From Tolypothrix campylonemoides VB511288 (lineage in GTDB: Bacteria > Cyanobacteriota > Cyanobacteriia > Cyanobacteriales > Nostocaceae): a stretch of DNA of 64,000 nt. The stretch lies in NCBI GenBank assembly GCA_000828075.3, contig JXCB02000002.1, positions 1,478,659 to 1,542,658 on the forward strand, given 5' to 3'. Below, piece by piece: positions 1 to 9,572 of this stretch (positions are counted from its first letter, which is position 1; the number at the start of each line of letters is the position of its first letter). A program made the translations under genes and the position numbers. Under the pieces are notes generated by a model that searched no databases, was not told the DNA's origin, and saw nothing but the letters and a program-made list of their open reading frames with translations.

Positions 1-916
1 CAGCGCCCCGCCTCAAATTGTCGATAACATCACCGTCACCAGTGTCACCGGGCAGAAAATTGAAGGGCGGTATGTGGAGTCATGCTTTTTGCCAGAAATG
101 CTGGCAACTCGTCGCATCAAAGCTGCAACACGTAAAGTCCTCAACGCTATGGCTCATGCTCAAAAGCACGGGATAAATATTACAGCTTTAGGCGGGTTTT
201 CTTCAATTATTTTTGAAAATTTTAATTTAGAGGAGTTGAAACAAGTCCGCAATATTAAACTAGAGTTTGAACGCTTTACCACAGGAAACACTCATACGGC
301 ATACATCATTTGTCAACAGGTAGAAAAAGCCTCGAAACAAGTAGGCATTGAACTATCAAAAGCAACAGTTGCTGTGTGTGGGGCGACTGGAGATATTGGT
401 AGCGCCGTCTGTCGTTGGTTAGATGCCAAAACAGATATCAAGGAACTCTTGCTCATAGCCCGTAACCAAGAACGCCTGCAACAGTTGCAAGACGAACTAG
501 GACGTGGAAAAATCATGTCTTTGGAAGAAGCACTTCCGGAAGCTGATATTGTGGTTTGGGTTGCCAGTATGCCCAAAGGTATGGAAATCGAACCCACAGT
601 TTTAAAGCAACCTTGTTTGCTGATAGATGGTGGCTATCCAAAAAACCTCGCAACCAAAATTCAGCATCCTGGTGTGTATGTCCTCAATGGTGGCATTGTC
701 GAACATTCGCTCGATATTGATTGGAAAATTATGAGCATCGTCAATATGAATGTTCCAGCACGCCAGTTATTTGCTTGTTTTGCAGAATCAATGCTACTGG
801 AATTTGAGAAGTTATACACTAACTTCTCTTGGGGGCGGAATCGGATTACTGTAGAAAAAATGGAGCAGATTGGTCACGTATCGAAAAAGCACGGATTTAG
901 ACCACTGCTGGTTTAG
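1..916 (+). CDS. aar: Long-chain acyl-ACP reductase, 5'-truncated by window edge
   Basis: Acyl-ACP reductase makes fatty aldehydes from acyl-ACP with NADPH, the first step of cyanobacterial alkane synthesis. The reading frame is open from base 2 ([12 protein letters not shown]...), so the gene starts before the window; the ATG at base 74 is internal. A Rossmann motif ([14 protein letters not shown]) gives the NADPH site. The C-terminal stretch ([14 protein letters not shown], then FACFAE) is typical of the family, and the Cys in FACFAE is probably the acylated residue. accA follows directly, an order widely conserved in cyanobacteria; aldehyde-deformylating oxygenase would be expected just upstream, outside the window. 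Confidence 0.95.
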   Translation, partial: SAPPQIVDNITVTSVTGQKIEGRYVESCFLPEMLATRRIKAATRKVLNAMAHAQKHGINITALGGFSSIIFENFNLEELKQVRNIKLEFERFTTGNTHTAYIICQQVEKASKQVGIELSKATVAVCGATGDIGSAVCRWLDAKTDIKELLLIARNQERLQQLQDELGRGKIMSLEEALPEADIVVWVASMPKGMEIEPTVLKQPCLLIDGGYPKNLATKIQHPGVYVLNGGIVEHSLDIDWKIMSIVNMNVPARQLFACFAESMLLEFEKLYTNFSWGRNRITVEKMEQIGHVSKKHGFRPLLV

Positions 917-1020
917 TCATGAGTCATGAGTCATCAGTCATTAGTCTGCACGCTAGTGACTGATGACGACCCAATCCTGATTGCCGATCCTATCTTCACT
1001 GTTCACTTTTCAATCAAAAA

Positions 1021-2001
1021 ATGGCTACTACTGAGCGTAAACCGCTACTGTTGGATTTTGAAAAGCCCCTAGCCGAACTTGCGACTCGAATTGAGCAAAT
1101 TCGGCAACTAGCAGAAGAAAATGGCGTCGATGTAACTGGACAAATTCGTCAGCTAGAAGCACGCGCTATGCAACTGCGTGAGGAAATTTTCAGTAGTTTA
1201 TCGCCGTCTCAGCGACTGCAAGTCGCTCGTCATCCCCGCCGCCCTAGTACCCTTGATTATATTCAAGCTATCAGTGATGAATGGATGGAGTTGCATGGCG
1301 ATCGCACCAATTCTGACGACCCTGCTTTAATCGGTGGCGTGGGTCGCTTGGATGGCAAACCGGTGGTATTCTTGGGTCATCAAAAAGGTCGTGACACTAA
1401 AGACAATATCGCCCGTAACTTCGGTATGGCTACTCCTGGAGGCTATCGCAAGGCGCTGCGGTTGATGGAACATGCCAACAGGTTTACCATACCGATTATA
1501 ACCTTTATCGATACGCCAGGCGCTCTGCCTACGGTGATCGCAGAACAACAAGGTGCTGGGGAAGCAATTGCTTACAATTTGCGCGAGATGTTTTCCTTTG
1601 ATGTCCCAATCCTCAGCACAGTCATTGGTGAGGGTGGTTCCGGCGGTGCTTTAGGTATTGGTGTGGGCGATCGCTTGCTGATGTTTGAACACGCAGTTTA
1701 CACTGTTGCGACTCCTGAAGCCTGTGCTGCCATTTTGTGGAAAGATGCCAGTAAAGCTCCTCAAGCAGCGGTTGCCTTGAAAATCACAGCACCAGATCTG
1801 AAAAATTTAGGAATTATCGACCAGATATTGCCTGAACCAATTGGCGGTGCTCATTCTGACCCCCTAAAAGCTGCTACCACTCTTAAGCAAGCTTTGTTAG
1901 ACAATTTAGAGGAACTCAACCGCTTTACTCCGCAAGAACGACGCCAAATGCGTTACGAAAAATTTCGCAAAATGGGTGTTTTCACTGAAGTTTCCCACTG
2001 A
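1021..2001 (+). CDS. accA: Acetyl-CoA carboxylase carboxyltransferase subunit alpha
   Basis: AccA, with AccD, transfers the carboxyl group from biotin-BCCP to acetyl-CoA, giving malonyl-CoA for fatty acid synthesis in the cytoplasm. The protein is 326 residues, the usual length. It shows the crotonase-like core with [20 protein letters not shown] and the glycine-rich oxyanion segment [12 protein letters not shown]. The ATG at 1021 fits the family N-terminus ([19 protein letters not shown]), although no strong ribosome site precedes it. Its position after aar links malonyl-CoA supply and acyl-ACP reduction; the 104-base spacer contains short TCATGAG/TCATTAG repeats. Confidence 0.97.
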   Translation: MATTERKPLLLDFEKPLAELATRIEQIRQLAEENGVDVTGQIRQLEARAMQLREEIFSSLSPSQRLQVARHPRRPSTLDYIQAISDEWMELHGDRTNSDDPALIGGVGRLDGKPVVFLGHQKGRDTKDNIARNFGMATPGGYRKALRLMEHANRFTIPIITFIDTPGALPTVIAEQQGAGEAIAYNLREMFSFDVPILSTVIGEGGSGGALGIGVGDRLLMFEHAVYTVATPEACAAILWKDASKAPQAAVALKITAPDLKNLGIIDQILPEPIGGAHSDPLKAATTLKQALLDNLEELNRFTPQERRQMRYEKFRKMGVFTEVSH

Positions 2002-2044
2002 TAAAACGTGAGATGCTTGATTAGTATAGTAGCAGTGCTATAAT

Positions 2045-2091
2045 TGCCTATGGAAGTTAAAGATTTTTTACAATCTTTTAAGCCATAGGCA
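2045..2091 (+). terminator. Hairpin terminator after accA
   Basis: TGCCTATGG (2045-2053) pairs with CCATAGGCA (2083-2091), and an inner AAAGATT/AATCTTT extends the stem. It lies 44 bases after the accA stop. A T-rich stretch follows (TTTGTGTTTTT). Direct observation of the stem; the terminator role is inferred. Confidence 0.6.
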
Positions 2092-2100
2092 TTTGTGTTT

Positions 2101-2141
2101 TTAGTCATTAGTCATTAGTTATTAGTCATTAGTCATTAGTA
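2101..2141. repeat. Short tandem repeat, AGTCATT unit
   Basis: Six heptamer copies of AGTCATT or AGTTATT lie in the 398-base spacer between accA and the SDR gene. Such heptamer repeats are common in spacers of heterocystous cyanobacteria. The rest of the spacer shows no gene. Confidence 0.75.
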
Positions 2142-2399
2142 CTTTGACAATGATTTGTATACTGTGTATTTATGACTACTCAATTGAAAATCAGGGTGGT
2201 ACAAGATTTTTCAGGTAAAGATATATAGTCTTCCTTTGGAGGATATGGTATTAACAATATATCTTCTTGACAATGCAGCATAGCAGTTGTCAAAAAGAAT
2301 TAATCGGATTTTTAGGTTTGTTTAATCTATTTAGACCACGAGAGTGCAATTATTGGGTGGCGACGCGGTTATCAAACCGTTCAAAAATTGGGAGACAGC

Positions 2400-3122
2400 A
2401 TGAGTGTTGAGCACAAACGACGTGCCCTAATTACTGGGGCAAGTAGTGGCATTGGGAAAGCAACAGCTTTAGCATTTGCGAAGGCAGGAATAAATGTTGC
2501 CCTAGTGAGCCGTTCAGTTGATAAGCTGACACCAGTGTGTGAAGCTGTATCACACGCAGGCGTGGAAGCCAAAGCTTACGAAGTGGACTTAGCTTGTCTT
2601 TCCCAAGTGCAAGAGAAGATGCAGGCAATAGCCCTTGATGGGGACATAGATATTCTGGTCAACAATGCTGGCATGGGTTATACCGGCACTTTGACAGAAA
2701 CTTCCTTGTCCGACTGGCAGCAAGTGATAGATTTAAATCTCACGAGTGTGTTTCAGTGTATTATGGGAATTCTGCCGAGAATGCGGACTCGCGGCACAGG
2801 CACAATTATCAACATTAGTTCAATATCCGCAAAGCAGGCATTTCCCAATTGGGGGGCTTACAGCGTCAGCAAAGCTGGTTTGATTGCCCTTTCTCAAACT
2901 CTTGCACAAGAAGAACGTGCCCACGGTATTCGTGTGACTGCTATCTGTCCCGGTGCGGTTAATACAGGACTTTGGGATACACAAACTGTTAATGCCAACT
3001 TTGACCGCTCAAAAATGCTCACTCCAGAAATTGTTGCTCAGTCAATTCTCCACGCTGCCTTGTTACCACAACAAGCAGTTATTGATGAATTAACAATCAT
3101 GCCTAGCGCTGGCGCTTTATGA
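2400..3122 (+). CDS. SDR family NAD(P)-dependent oxidoreductase
   Basis: Classical short-chain dehydrogenase. The cofactor site GASSGIG lies near the N-terminus (ALITGASSGIGKATA), NNAG follows at about residue 85, the catalytic Ser is in INISSIS, and Tyr/Lys are in YSVSKAG. The ATG at 2400 is preferred because GGGAG sits 6 bases upstream; a TTG 12 bases earlier (2388) would put the ribosome site inside the gene. The protein of about 240 residues ends without a membrane segment. It lies 160 bases upstream of folE on the same strand, so a role in pterin reduction (sepiapterin-reductase-like) is possible but is inference only. The substrate is not determinable from sequence. Confidence 0.88.
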   Translation: MSVEHKRRALITGASSGIGKATALAFAKAGINVALVSRSVDKLTPVCEAVSHAGVEAKAYEVDLACLSQVQEKMQAIALDGDIDILVNNAGMGYTGTLTETSLSDWQQVIDLNLTSVFQCIMGILPRMRTRGTGTIINISSISAKQAFPNWGAYSVSKAGLIALSQTLAQEERAHGIRVTAICPGAVNTGLWDTQTVNANFDRSKMLTPEIVAQSILHAALLPQQAVIDELTIMPSAGAL

Positions 3123-3282
3123 GTGCTGAGGAGCGACTACGGGCTTTCCCCTGAGTCCTGTGGCGTTTTTGAGTGATGAGTACTGAGTCATTTCCACTCA
3201 GGACTCAGCATTTACGATTCAGCACTTCACAAATGATCTCAACTACATCTCAACTACACAAACTCTAACCAACACTGACATC

Positions 3283-3990
3283 ATGACTATTGCTCGTTCC
3301 AACGGTATCAATCGCTCTCAATCTCCTCTGATTCCTGACTTAACAGAAGCCATCACCCCAAGACCAGATCGCAACACTCATGACGGACGGCAAGCTGATT
3401 TGCACCCGCAAACAGAGGAGCAGATGGAGCAGATGACGGACGCCGTGCGGACTTTACTGGTGGGTGTTGGAGAAGACCCGGAACGCGAGGGACTACTGAA
3501 AACACCCAAGCGGGTAGCAGAGGCAATGCGGTTTCTCACCAGTGGCTACAACCAATCGTTAGAAGAAATCGTTAACGGTGCTATCTTTGACGAAGGTCAT
3601 AACGAGATGGTGCTGGTGCGGGATATTAATTTCTTTAGCATGTGCGAACACCATATGTTGCCATTTATGGGCAAAGCTCATGTTGCCTACATCCCCAACC
3701 AAAAAGTTGTGGGACTGAGCAAGCTTGCCCGGATTGTTGAGATGTATTCCCGCCGTTTGCAAGTGCAAGAAAGGCTCACCCGCCAAATTGCTGAAGCCAT
3801 TCAGACAATTCTGGAACCGCAGGGAGTTGCCGTTGTGATGGAAGCTACCCATATGTGCATGGTGATGCGGGGTGTACAAAAACCTGGTTCTTGGACTGTC
3901 ACAAGCGCAATGCTGGGTGTCTTCCAAGAAGAACAGAAAACCCGTGAAGAATTCTTCAATTTAATTCGCCACCAGTCATCATTCTTTTAG
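3283..3990 (+). CDS. folE: GTP cyclohydrolase I
   Basis: Converts GTP to 7,8-dihydroneopterin triphosphate, the entry step to folate and, in cyanobacteria, to pterin glycosides. The protein is 235 residues. Zinc ligands are visible as Cys and His in [10 protein letters not shown] and a second Cys in THMCMVMRG. The [19 protein letters not shown] segment is characteristic. About 45 residues before it ([14 protein letters not shown]...) form a low-complexity N-terminal extension common in cyanobacterial FolE. ATG at 3283; the preceding spacer carries a short ACTCAG-type repeat. Confidence 0.97.
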   Translation: MTIARSNGINRSQSPLIPDLTEAITPRPDRNTHDGRQADLHPQTEEQMEQMTDAVRTLLVGVGEDPEREGLLKTPKRVAEAMRFLTSGYNQSLEEIVNGAIFDEGHNEMVLVRDINFFSMCEHHMLPFMGKAHVAYIPNQKVVGLSKLARIVEMYSRRLQVQERLTRQIAEAIQTILEPQGVAVVMEATHMCMVMRGVQKPGSWTVTSAMLGVFQEEQKTREEFFNLIRHQSSFF

Positions 3991-4048
3991 GTATTTGGGA
4001 CTGGAGATTGGGGATTGGGTTATTTGCTTCATCCCCAACCCCCAACCT

Positions 4049-4681
4049 CTAACGCCGAATTGCCAGCCTCTCAAATAACTTAGCTACCTTGTCTAAATCC
4101 TTATCCCCAGGGGCACGTTCTACACCACTGGATAGGTCGATACCACTGGGGCTAACCTGTGTTAAAGCTTCGACAACATTATCTGGAGTCAGTCCGCCAG
4201 CCAAAAACCAAGGAAAACTAGGGCTGAATTCCTGTAACATTACCCAGTCTAAAGTTGTCCCTGTACCACCTAGCTGCTGCGGATGATAAGCATCTAGTAA
4301 CAGCGTATCTGCGGTTGTACTATACATAGCTGCTTTGTCAATATCTTCAAAACTACGTATTCTCAAAGCTTTGATAATTTCGACATTCGGTAGCAATTGA
4401 CGCAACTGCACAGCAAATTCTGGAGATTCATCTCCGTGCAGCTGGACGCCAGTCAAACCAGAATTAACCACAGTTTGAGTAATTTCATAAGCCGTCGAGT
4501 TGGCAAAAACTCCAATTTTGTTGGTTTTTTCGGGCAGTTGTTCCACGACAGCACCAATTTGCTCTACTGTGACATAACGAGGTGAAGCTGGGACACAAAT
4601 AAATCCCAATGCTGTCGCACCCAATGAGGCGATCGCTTTCCCCTGTTGTGGTTGAGTAATTCCGCAAATCTTAATCCGCAT
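4049..4681 (-). CDS. trpF: Phosphoribosylanthranilate isomerase
   Basis: TIM-barrel enzyme of tryptophan synthesis, isomerising N-(5-phosphoribosyl)anthranilate. The 210-residue length is normal. It begins MRIKICGIT with the catalytic Cys, then GVQLHGDES, the catalytic Asp in LLLDAY, and the phosphate-binding [10 protein letters not shown] and [10 protein letters not shown]. It stands alone, convergent with folE and divergent from psaK. The 178-base spacer to psaK must hold promoters for both. Confidence 0.97.
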   Translation of the reverse strand: MRIKICGITQPQQGKAIASLGATALGFICVPASPRYVTVEQIGAVVEQLPEKTNKIGVFANSTAYEITQTVVNSGLTGVQLHGDESPEFAVQLRQLLPNVEIIKALRIRSFEDIDKAAMYSTTADTLLLDAYHPQQLGGTGTTLDWVMLQEFSPSFPWFLAGGLTPDNVVEALTQVSPSGIDLSSGVERAPGDKDLDKVAKLFERLAIRR

Positions 4682-4859
4682 AGATATTTTTGATAGTGGT
4701 AGTAATAGTTACAAAAAATCTCAATTGTATAAACAATTGCAAGTTTTTTCCTTTGTAATTCTATAATCTTTTGTGGTTTACACAGTAAGTAATTAGTATT
4801 GAGCTTGCTTGTTCCAAATTACTGACCACTTGTCAATTTTTTAATTAGGAGAGAAAAAT

Positions 4860-5114
4860 TTGATTTCATCTATCTTACTAGCAGCCGCCGCAACTGTTCC
4901 CGCAACACCGCAGTGGAACACTAATGTATCAATAATTATCAGCGTCAGCTGTTTAGTAGCTCTTTTGCTCACTTTCAAGATTGAGAAGCCCAAAGTTGGC
5001 CCTAAAGTACCTCTATTGCCTATAAGCATTCCAGCATTTATCGGCGCTATGTGTTTTGGGCATCTTATCGGAGTTGGCATCGTTTTAGGGCTAACTAATA
5101 TCGGTAGCCTGTAA
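4860..5114 (+). CDS. psaK: Photosystem I subunit PsaK, copy 1
   Basis: Small two-helix PSI membrane subunit, peripheral in the trimer and important for antenna or IsiA attachment. 84 residues. The N-terminus (ISSILLAAAATVPATPQW) and the C-terminal helix (FGHLIGVGIVLGLTNIG) match PsaK. The start is a TTG, supported by TTAGGAGAG 8-13 bases upstream and by the alignment of the second copy downstream. It is followed by a hairpin and then by psaK copy 2. Confidence 0.93.
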   Translation: MISSILLAAAATVPATPQWNTNVSIIISVSCLVALLLTFKIEKPKVGPKVPLLPISIPAFIGAMCFGHLIGVGIVLGLTNIGSL

Positions 5115-5123
5115 GTTTCAAAC

Positions 5124-5148
5124 AGAGACGTTCTATTGCAACGTCTCT
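5124..5148 (+). terminator. Hairpin between the two psaK genes
   Basis: AGAGACGTT (5124-5132) pairs perfectly with AACGTCTCT (5140-5148), 9 bases after the first psaK stop. The same stem motif occurs at 34628-34655, so it may be a dispersed palindrome serving as a terminator. Confidence 0.6.
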
Positions 5149-5397
5149 AGATTTAGATATTAGATTTAGATATTAGATTTAAGTATTAGATTTACATATC
5201 AGATTTTTCTCAGGCTATCTAGCTATTCCTTTGGGTGGAGATTGACACCTATCTTAAGAAAGAAGATTCAGCTACTCCATTAGGCGGAGCATAAACATTG
5301 ATTGTAGAGACAAAGAAGCGGGTTGCTCTTGAGGGAGCAAGTCAATTTCGTACCTCTACATAAATAAATGAATGTATTCATGCTAGGAGAAAAATCT

Positions 5398-5676
5398 GTG
5401 ATTTCATCATTGTTATTAGCAGTCCAAGCTACTGTTCCCAACTCTGCCGCAGAATTTAACTGGACTGGATCGGCAATTATTATTGGCAGCAGCATTTTAG
5501 CTCTTTTGATTATTCCCCGGGTAGTTCGCTACCCCCATGTTGGTGCTAAAATGCCCCTACCTTTCCCCTCGCTGTTCAATAATCCCAGTGTCGGTTCATT
5601 CCTCGCCGCAATGAGTACCGGTCACCTTATTGGCATTGGTGCAGTTTTGGGCTTGACCAATCTCGGCGTTATCTAG
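5398..5676 (+). CDS. psaK: Photosystem I subunit PsaK, copy 2
   Basis: Second PsaK paralogue, 92 residues from GTG 5398. It keeps the family N-terminus ([21 protein letters not shown]) and the final helix ([16 protein letters not shown]). The GTG is chosen over the upstream ATG 5368 because TAGGAGAAAAATCT precedes it exactly as TAGGAGAGAAAAAT precedes copy 1, and the proteins then align from the first residue. Copies 1 and 2 are diverged (about half identical by eye), so this is an old duplication. In Synechocystis PsaK paralogues differ in light regulation; a similar split here is inference. Confidence 0.92.
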   Translation: MISSLLLAVQATVPNSAAEFNWTGSAIIIGSSILALLIIPRVVRYPHVGAKMPLPFPSLFNNPSVGSFLAAMSTGHLIGIGAVLGLTNLGVI

Positions 5677-5712
5677 ATTTTCATTTATCCCATACTACAT
5701 TTGAATCACAAC

Positions 5713-5763
5713 AGGCGGCAGGTCTTGTTCATCCAAAAGGGTACGATCTGCCGCCTCTGTTTT
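5713..5763 (+). terminator. Terminator after second psaK
   Basis: AGGCGGCAGGTC (5713-5724) pairs with GATCTGCCGCCT (5745-5756) with one G-T pair, followed by CTGTTTTG. It lies 37 bases after the psaK stop and is likely an intrinsic terminator. Confidence 0.7.
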
Positions 5764-6134
5764 GAATTTGGGGATTAGGGATTAGGGATTAGGGATTGGG
5801 TATTGGGAGGATTATGGACGGGGATTCAAACCCCGCCCAAATCCTGTAAGGCGTCCTTATTTAAATCCCCTACTTTCAAGTATGGGGATTCCCCTGTTGC
5901 CTGTTGCCTGTTGCCCGTTAAGAGTTCCCTTTTAATGAATTAGTGTTCTCGCCATCGTTTGGCTGGCAAGCAGGAATTGTCTATTCTAGAAATTAGAGCT
6001 TATCAACGAGCAATTGCTGATTTTCCAAATTTCAGTATGGATTTGTTGATATGGCAAAAGTATATATGTGTAAGAAAGAACATATGAAAGGTATTTCTGG
6101 ACGGTTGAAAAAAATTTATTTTTAGGAAAATGTA
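5764..6134. other. Spacer with tandem repeats before site-2 protease
   Basis: No gene seen. It contains GGGATTA heptamers (about 5769-5800) and three copies of TTGCCTG (about 5893-5913), both typical cyanobacterial short tandem repeats. The last 150 bases are AT-rich and probably carry the promoter of the protease gene. Confidence 0.7.
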
Positions 6135-7334
6135 ATGCAAACAAATTGGAGAATCGGGTCTTTATTCGGAATTCCACTGTTTTTAGACCCTTTATGGTTT
6201 GTGATTTTAGGGCTAGCAACCCTTAACTTTGGGGTCGCTTATCAAGCATGGGGGACGACTCTAGCTTGGAGTGCTGGAGCGGTGATGGCATTGCTACTCT
6301 TTGGTTCAGTATTATTGCACGAATTGGGTCACAGCTTAGTAGCGCGATCGCAAGGCATTAGAGTCAATTCAATTACGCTGTTTTTGTTTGGTGGGATTGC
6401 TTCTATCGAAGAAGAATCGAAAACCCCAGGAAAAGCCTTTCAGGTGGCAATAGCTGGACCTGCGGTAAGTGTTGCGCTGTTTTTATTCTTGAGACTGCTG
6501 GGTGATTTTTTGCCGTATAACAGCCCTGCTAGCATGATGGTGGGAGATTTAGCGAGAATCAACTTGGTTTTGGCACTGTTCAACCTGATTCCTGGCTTAC
6601 CTTTAGATGGTGGACAAGTTTTAAAAGCAGCACTGTGGCAAGCAACAGGTAACCGCTTCAAAGCTGTACGGTTAGCAGCAAAAGCAGGGCAAATTTTGGG
6701 TTATGGTGCGATCGCCTTGGGTTTGGCAGTAGATTATTTTACTGGCGAACTCGTCACTGGTTTGTGGATAGCCCTGTTAGGTTGGTTTGGCATTCGTAAC
6801 GCCACAAACTATGATCGCGTCACGGTATTACAAGAAACTTTGCTGAATTTAGTTGCTGGCGATACCATGACACGCGACTTTCGCGTAGTTGATGCCAACC
6901 AGACTTTACGTTCTTTTGCCGACTCATACCTTTTGGACACCACCGCCCCTGGGGTTTATTTTGCTGAATCTGATGGACGTTACCGGGGCATAGTTTCCAT
7001 CGACGATTTGCGCCTTGTAGAAAGAAGTCAATGGGAAACTTTAACGGTGCAAAGTATTGTGCATCCCCTAACAGAAATTCCCACTGTTACCGAGTCAACT
7101 ACCTTGGTAGAGGTGATTAACAAACTCGAAAAAGAACAATTAGCCCGTATCACCGTGCTTTCTCCCGCTGGTGCTGTTGCTGGTGTCATTGACCGAGGGG
7201 ATATTATACGGGAATTGGCACAAAAATTAAATTTGCGGATAACAGAAACTGAGATTAAGCGCATAAAAGAAGAAGGCAGTTATCCCCCAGGTTTGCAATT
7301 GGGAGCGATCGCAAAATCAATCACCAACTCATGA
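6135..7334 (+). CDS. Site-2 protease family zinc metalloprotease with CBS domains
   Basis: M50 intramembrane protease of 399 residues. The zinc motif HELGH is at residues 62-66 within the second membrane segment. The third ligand region is NLIPGLPLDGG at about 157-167. Four to five hydrophobic segments fill the first 220 residues, then two CBS motifs (about 245-375: MTRDFRVVDANQT..., and SIVHPLTEIPTV...) act as a cytoplasmic nucleotide-sensing tail. This is the Rip1/SpoIVFB-like layout without a PDZ domain. Such proteases cleave membrane anti-sigma factors or transporters; the substrate here is unknown. The gene stands alone and ends at a clear terminator. Confidence 0.9.
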   Translation: MQTNWRIGSLFGIPLFLDPLWFVILGLATLNFGVAYQAWGTTLAWSAGAVMALLLFGSVLLHELGHSLVARSQGIRVNSITLFLFGGIASIEEESKTPGKAFQVAIAGPAVSVALFLFLRLLGDFLPYNSPASMMVGDLARINLVLALFNLIPGLPLDGGQVLKAALWQATGNRFKAVRLAAKAGQILGYGAIALGLAVDYFTGELVTGLWIALLGWFGIRNATNYDRVTVLQETLLNLVAGDTMTRDFRVVDANQTLRSFADSYLLDTTAPGVYFAESDGRYRGIVSIDDLRLVERSQWETLTVQSIVHPLTEIPTVTESTTLVEVINKLEKEQLARITVLSPAGAVAGVIDRGDIIRELAQKLNLRITETEIKRIKEEGSYPPGLQLGAIAKSITNS

Positions 7335-7373
7335 AGTTTTGAATGAGTAGGTGTGTGAAAGCTTTTTGGCTTC

Positions 7374-7407
7374 AGATTCCCGACAACTTTTGCGAAGTCG
7401 GGAATCT
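7374..7407 (+). terminator. Terminator after site-2 protease gene
   Basis: AGATTCCCGAC (7374-7384) pairs perfectly with GTCGGGAATCT (7397-7407) around a 12-base loop, 40 bases after the stop. Confidence 0.7.
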
Positions 7408-7454
7408 TGCAAGAACCGATGTATAAGACCTATAGAGTAGGAGCGTGATTCAAA

Positions 7455-8063
7455 GTGACAATCAGCCGACTCACTCAACAAATACAATTCATCATCGAAA
7501 TTGACCAACTTAAGCAGGTGCTACGTCAAACCCTGCTCAACGATGGGTCACGCCGGGAAAACAGTGCAGAACACTCTTGGCATTTGGCGATGATGGTGAT
7601 AGTATTAGCAGAGTATGCTCCGCAAGGGGTTGTTCTGTTAAATGCCATCAAAATGGTGCTAATTCACGATTTGGTGGAAATAGATGCAGGTGACACCTTC
7701 TGCTACGATGTGCAGGGCAACGAGAGCAAAGCACAACGAGAAGCACAAGCGGCGTTACGGCTATTCGGACTTTTGCCAGCAGATCAAGCAAGCGAGTTGC
7801 GTTCACTTTGGGAAGAGTTTGAAGCACAGGAAACACCCACTGCTAAATTTGCAGCAGGCTTAGATCGGATACAGCCTTTGCTGCACAACCAGCAAAATAA
7901 GGGCGGTACTTGGCTTATTCATAACATTACGCGCGATCAGGTGATGAAACGGATGGCTGCTGTAGAAACAGGTGCGCCGGAACTTTGGTTGTTTGTCCAG
8001 CAAGTGATTGAGGATTGTGTGGCGGCTGGTTATCTCAAAGATACTCCTGGTGTCATGTCTTAG
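7455..8063 (+). CDS. HD domain phosphohydrolase (YfbR/YfdR-like nucleotidase)
   Basis: 202 residues with the HD metal-binding signature: His in NSAEHSWHLA, His-Asp in LIHDLVEIDAGD and a later Asp in AAGLDRIQP. This subfamily includes 5'-deoxynucleotidases that dephosphorylate dNMPs. The start is a GTG at 7455; the family N-terminus (RLTQQIQFIIEIDQLKQVLR) agrees. It is a single gene convergent with the S51 peptidase downstream. Substrate assignment is by family only. Confidence 0.85.
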   Translation: MTISRLTQQIQFIIEIDQLKQVLRQTLLNDGSRRENSAEHSWHLAMMVIVLAEYAPQGVVLLNAIKMVLIHDLVEIDAGDTFCYDVQGNESKAQREAQAALRLFGLLPADQASELRSLWEEFEAQETPTAKFAAGLDRIQPLLHNQQNKGGTWLIHNITRDQVMKRMAAVETGAPELWLFVQQVIEDCVAAGYLKDTPGVMS

Positions 8064-8083
8064 AATTTACCAGCCGAAAGTTT

Positions 8084-8800
8084 TTAACTGTTTCCCAAGT
8101 AGGTAGGTTCTAAAACCGTTTCTTTGACTGTCTCATCTATTCTTTCCAGGCGATAGGCTTTGGCATGAGGACGAGAACTGACGATTTTCTCTAAAGTGTC
8201 TCCAATAAAATGCAAACCCACCCCATCATCAGTAGCATATCCTTCGCTGATAAGCCCTGCTGATAACAGTCGATGGTAGGAAGGTCTTCGTTGGGCTTCC
8301 CCATCATAATGGGGACAGTTACTACCTTTGAGAAAGCCAAGACACTGTAAGACAGTCACTGAACCAGGAATAGAGTCTGTCACTCCTTGTTCAAACCAAC
8401 AAATAGAGCCTGCACTCAAGCCAGAAAGAATAATACCGCTTTCCCAAGCTTCTCTCAAAATATGGTCAAGTCCCCACTCTTTCCACAAAGCAATTAGGTT
8501 TTTAGTATTTCCGCCTCCTACATAGATGATGTCCTGCTCAAAAACGAAAGACCTAAGGTCAGCCGTAGGTGGTTGAAAAAGTGACAAGTGAGAGGGGATG
8601 CAGGGTCGCTGTACGAATGCTGAATAAAATCGAACAATATATTTATCAGAATCACCACTTGCTGTAGGGATAAAGCAAACCTTGGGTCTTTCCTTTTGGG
8701 ACAACCCAAGAATGTATTTATCAAGCATTGGGTTTTCTGGTTCCATCGAAAAGCCTCCACCCCCCATTGCAACAATTTGTTTGGATGAATTTGTGGTCAT
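8084..8800 (-). CDS. Peptidase E-like S51 family protein
   Basis: Cytoplasmic serine peptidase of the S51 group (dipeptidase E / cyanophycinase superfamily, glutamine-amidotransferase-like fold). The nucleophile Ser is in ILSGLSAGSICW; YVGGGNTKNL and CFIPTASGDSDKY are family motifs. At 238 residues from ATG 8800 it fits PepE better than cyanophycinase, which is longer. An upstream TTG at 8848 would overlap the preceding gene and adds a poorly conserved leader, so ATG 8800 is preferred. Last gene of a YbjN-ligase-peptidase run on the minus strand. Confidence 0.85.
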   Translation of the reverse strand: MTTNSSKQIVAMGGGGFSMEPENPMLDKYILGLSQKERPKVCFIPTASGDSDKYIVRFYSAFVQRPCIPSHLSLFQPPTADLRSFVFEQDIIYVGGGNTKNLIALWKEWGLDHILREAWESGIILSGLSAGSICWFEQGVTDSIPGSVTVLQCLGFLKGSNCPHYDGEAQRRPSYHRLLSAGLISEGYATDDGVGLHFIGDTLEKIVSSRPHAKAYRLERIDETVKETVLEPTYLGNS

Positions 8801-8840
8801 TTTGCAATCATTTTCTGTGATATTTGTATCCAGTTTACTG

Positions 8841-9572
8841 TTAACCAACCTCCAAACTGTCTTGCGCCAAAATAGCCTCCCACTCAGACTCAGTAAGTGG
8901 TTGCACCTCTATGTGCATATCAAAACAATCTTCAGCAGCAGTAATTAAAGCAGCAATAATCTTTTCAATATCTGGTTTGTGGGGAAGTTGCACAGGCGTA
9001 AAAGATTCTGTACCAAATACCTCAGCAAACAATTCAGGATCAGGTTGCCAGCGGATGGAACCATGTTGTAAAATTGCCCCGCCTCGTCGCAGTTGAGCGC
9101 TACCAATGAATTTAGTACCATCTGGCAAAACCAAATCTGCACCTGTTGCAGTCCCGAAACAGTTGGGGTTATGGATGTAACCTCGCCCAGTTGTACCGTA
9201 ATGCAATTGTACGTTAAGCGATCGCCATCCTTGAATCAAAAACTCACATATTTTTTCGTACGCCTGCATACGAGTTCCGGTGAGTCCAGATGTCACGACA
9301 GCATAAGTTAAATCACCTTGATGCAACACCGCCCGTCCTCCTGTAGGACGTCGCACCAAGTCCACTTTTTCACCTTGCCAAACAAGATGCTGCCAATGTT
9401 TGGGATATTTATGTTGATGGTAGCCCAAGGAAATGGCAGGTGGCGACCAAGTGTAAAACCGCAAACTTGGAGGATGTCCCGACTGATGCTGTTCTAACAA
9501 CCAGCGGTCGATCGCCATCTGCATTTTACCAGAGGCATTTAGTAACGGAATCAGTCGCCACACAGAAATCAA
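8841..9572 (-). CDS. Lipoate--protein ligase / octanoyltransferase family protein
   Basis: 243 residues of the biotin/lipoate A/B ligase family. The signature RRPTGGRAVLHQGDLTYAVV is present. The catalytic Lys lies in LPDGTKFIGSAQLRRGGAILQHGSI. It attaches lipoate or octanoate to E2 or GcvH lysines; whether it is LplA-like or LipM-like cannot be told. The start appears to be TTG 9572, whose first bases form TTGA with the stop of the upstream YbjN gene, suggesting translational coupling; GTG 9563 is an alternative. Confidence 0.85.
   Translation of the reverse strand: MISVWRLIPLLNASGKMQMAIDRWLLEQHQSGHPPSLRFYTWSPPAISLGYHQHKYPKHWQHLVWQGEKVDLVRRPTGGRAVLHQGDLTYAVVTSGLTGTRMQAYEKICEFLIQGWRSLNVQLHYGTTGRGYIHNPNCFGTATGADLVLPDGTKFIGSAQLRRGGAILQHGSIRWQPDPELFAEVFGTESFTPVQLPHKPDIEKIIAALITAAEDCFDMHIEVQPLTESEWEAILAQDSLEVG

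Noticed and set aside
8801..8848. Longer S51 peptidase from a TTG overlapping the ligase gene
   Set aside because: The extra 16 residues are polar and unlike the family start; ATG 8800 directly precedes the conserved IVAMGGGGF.
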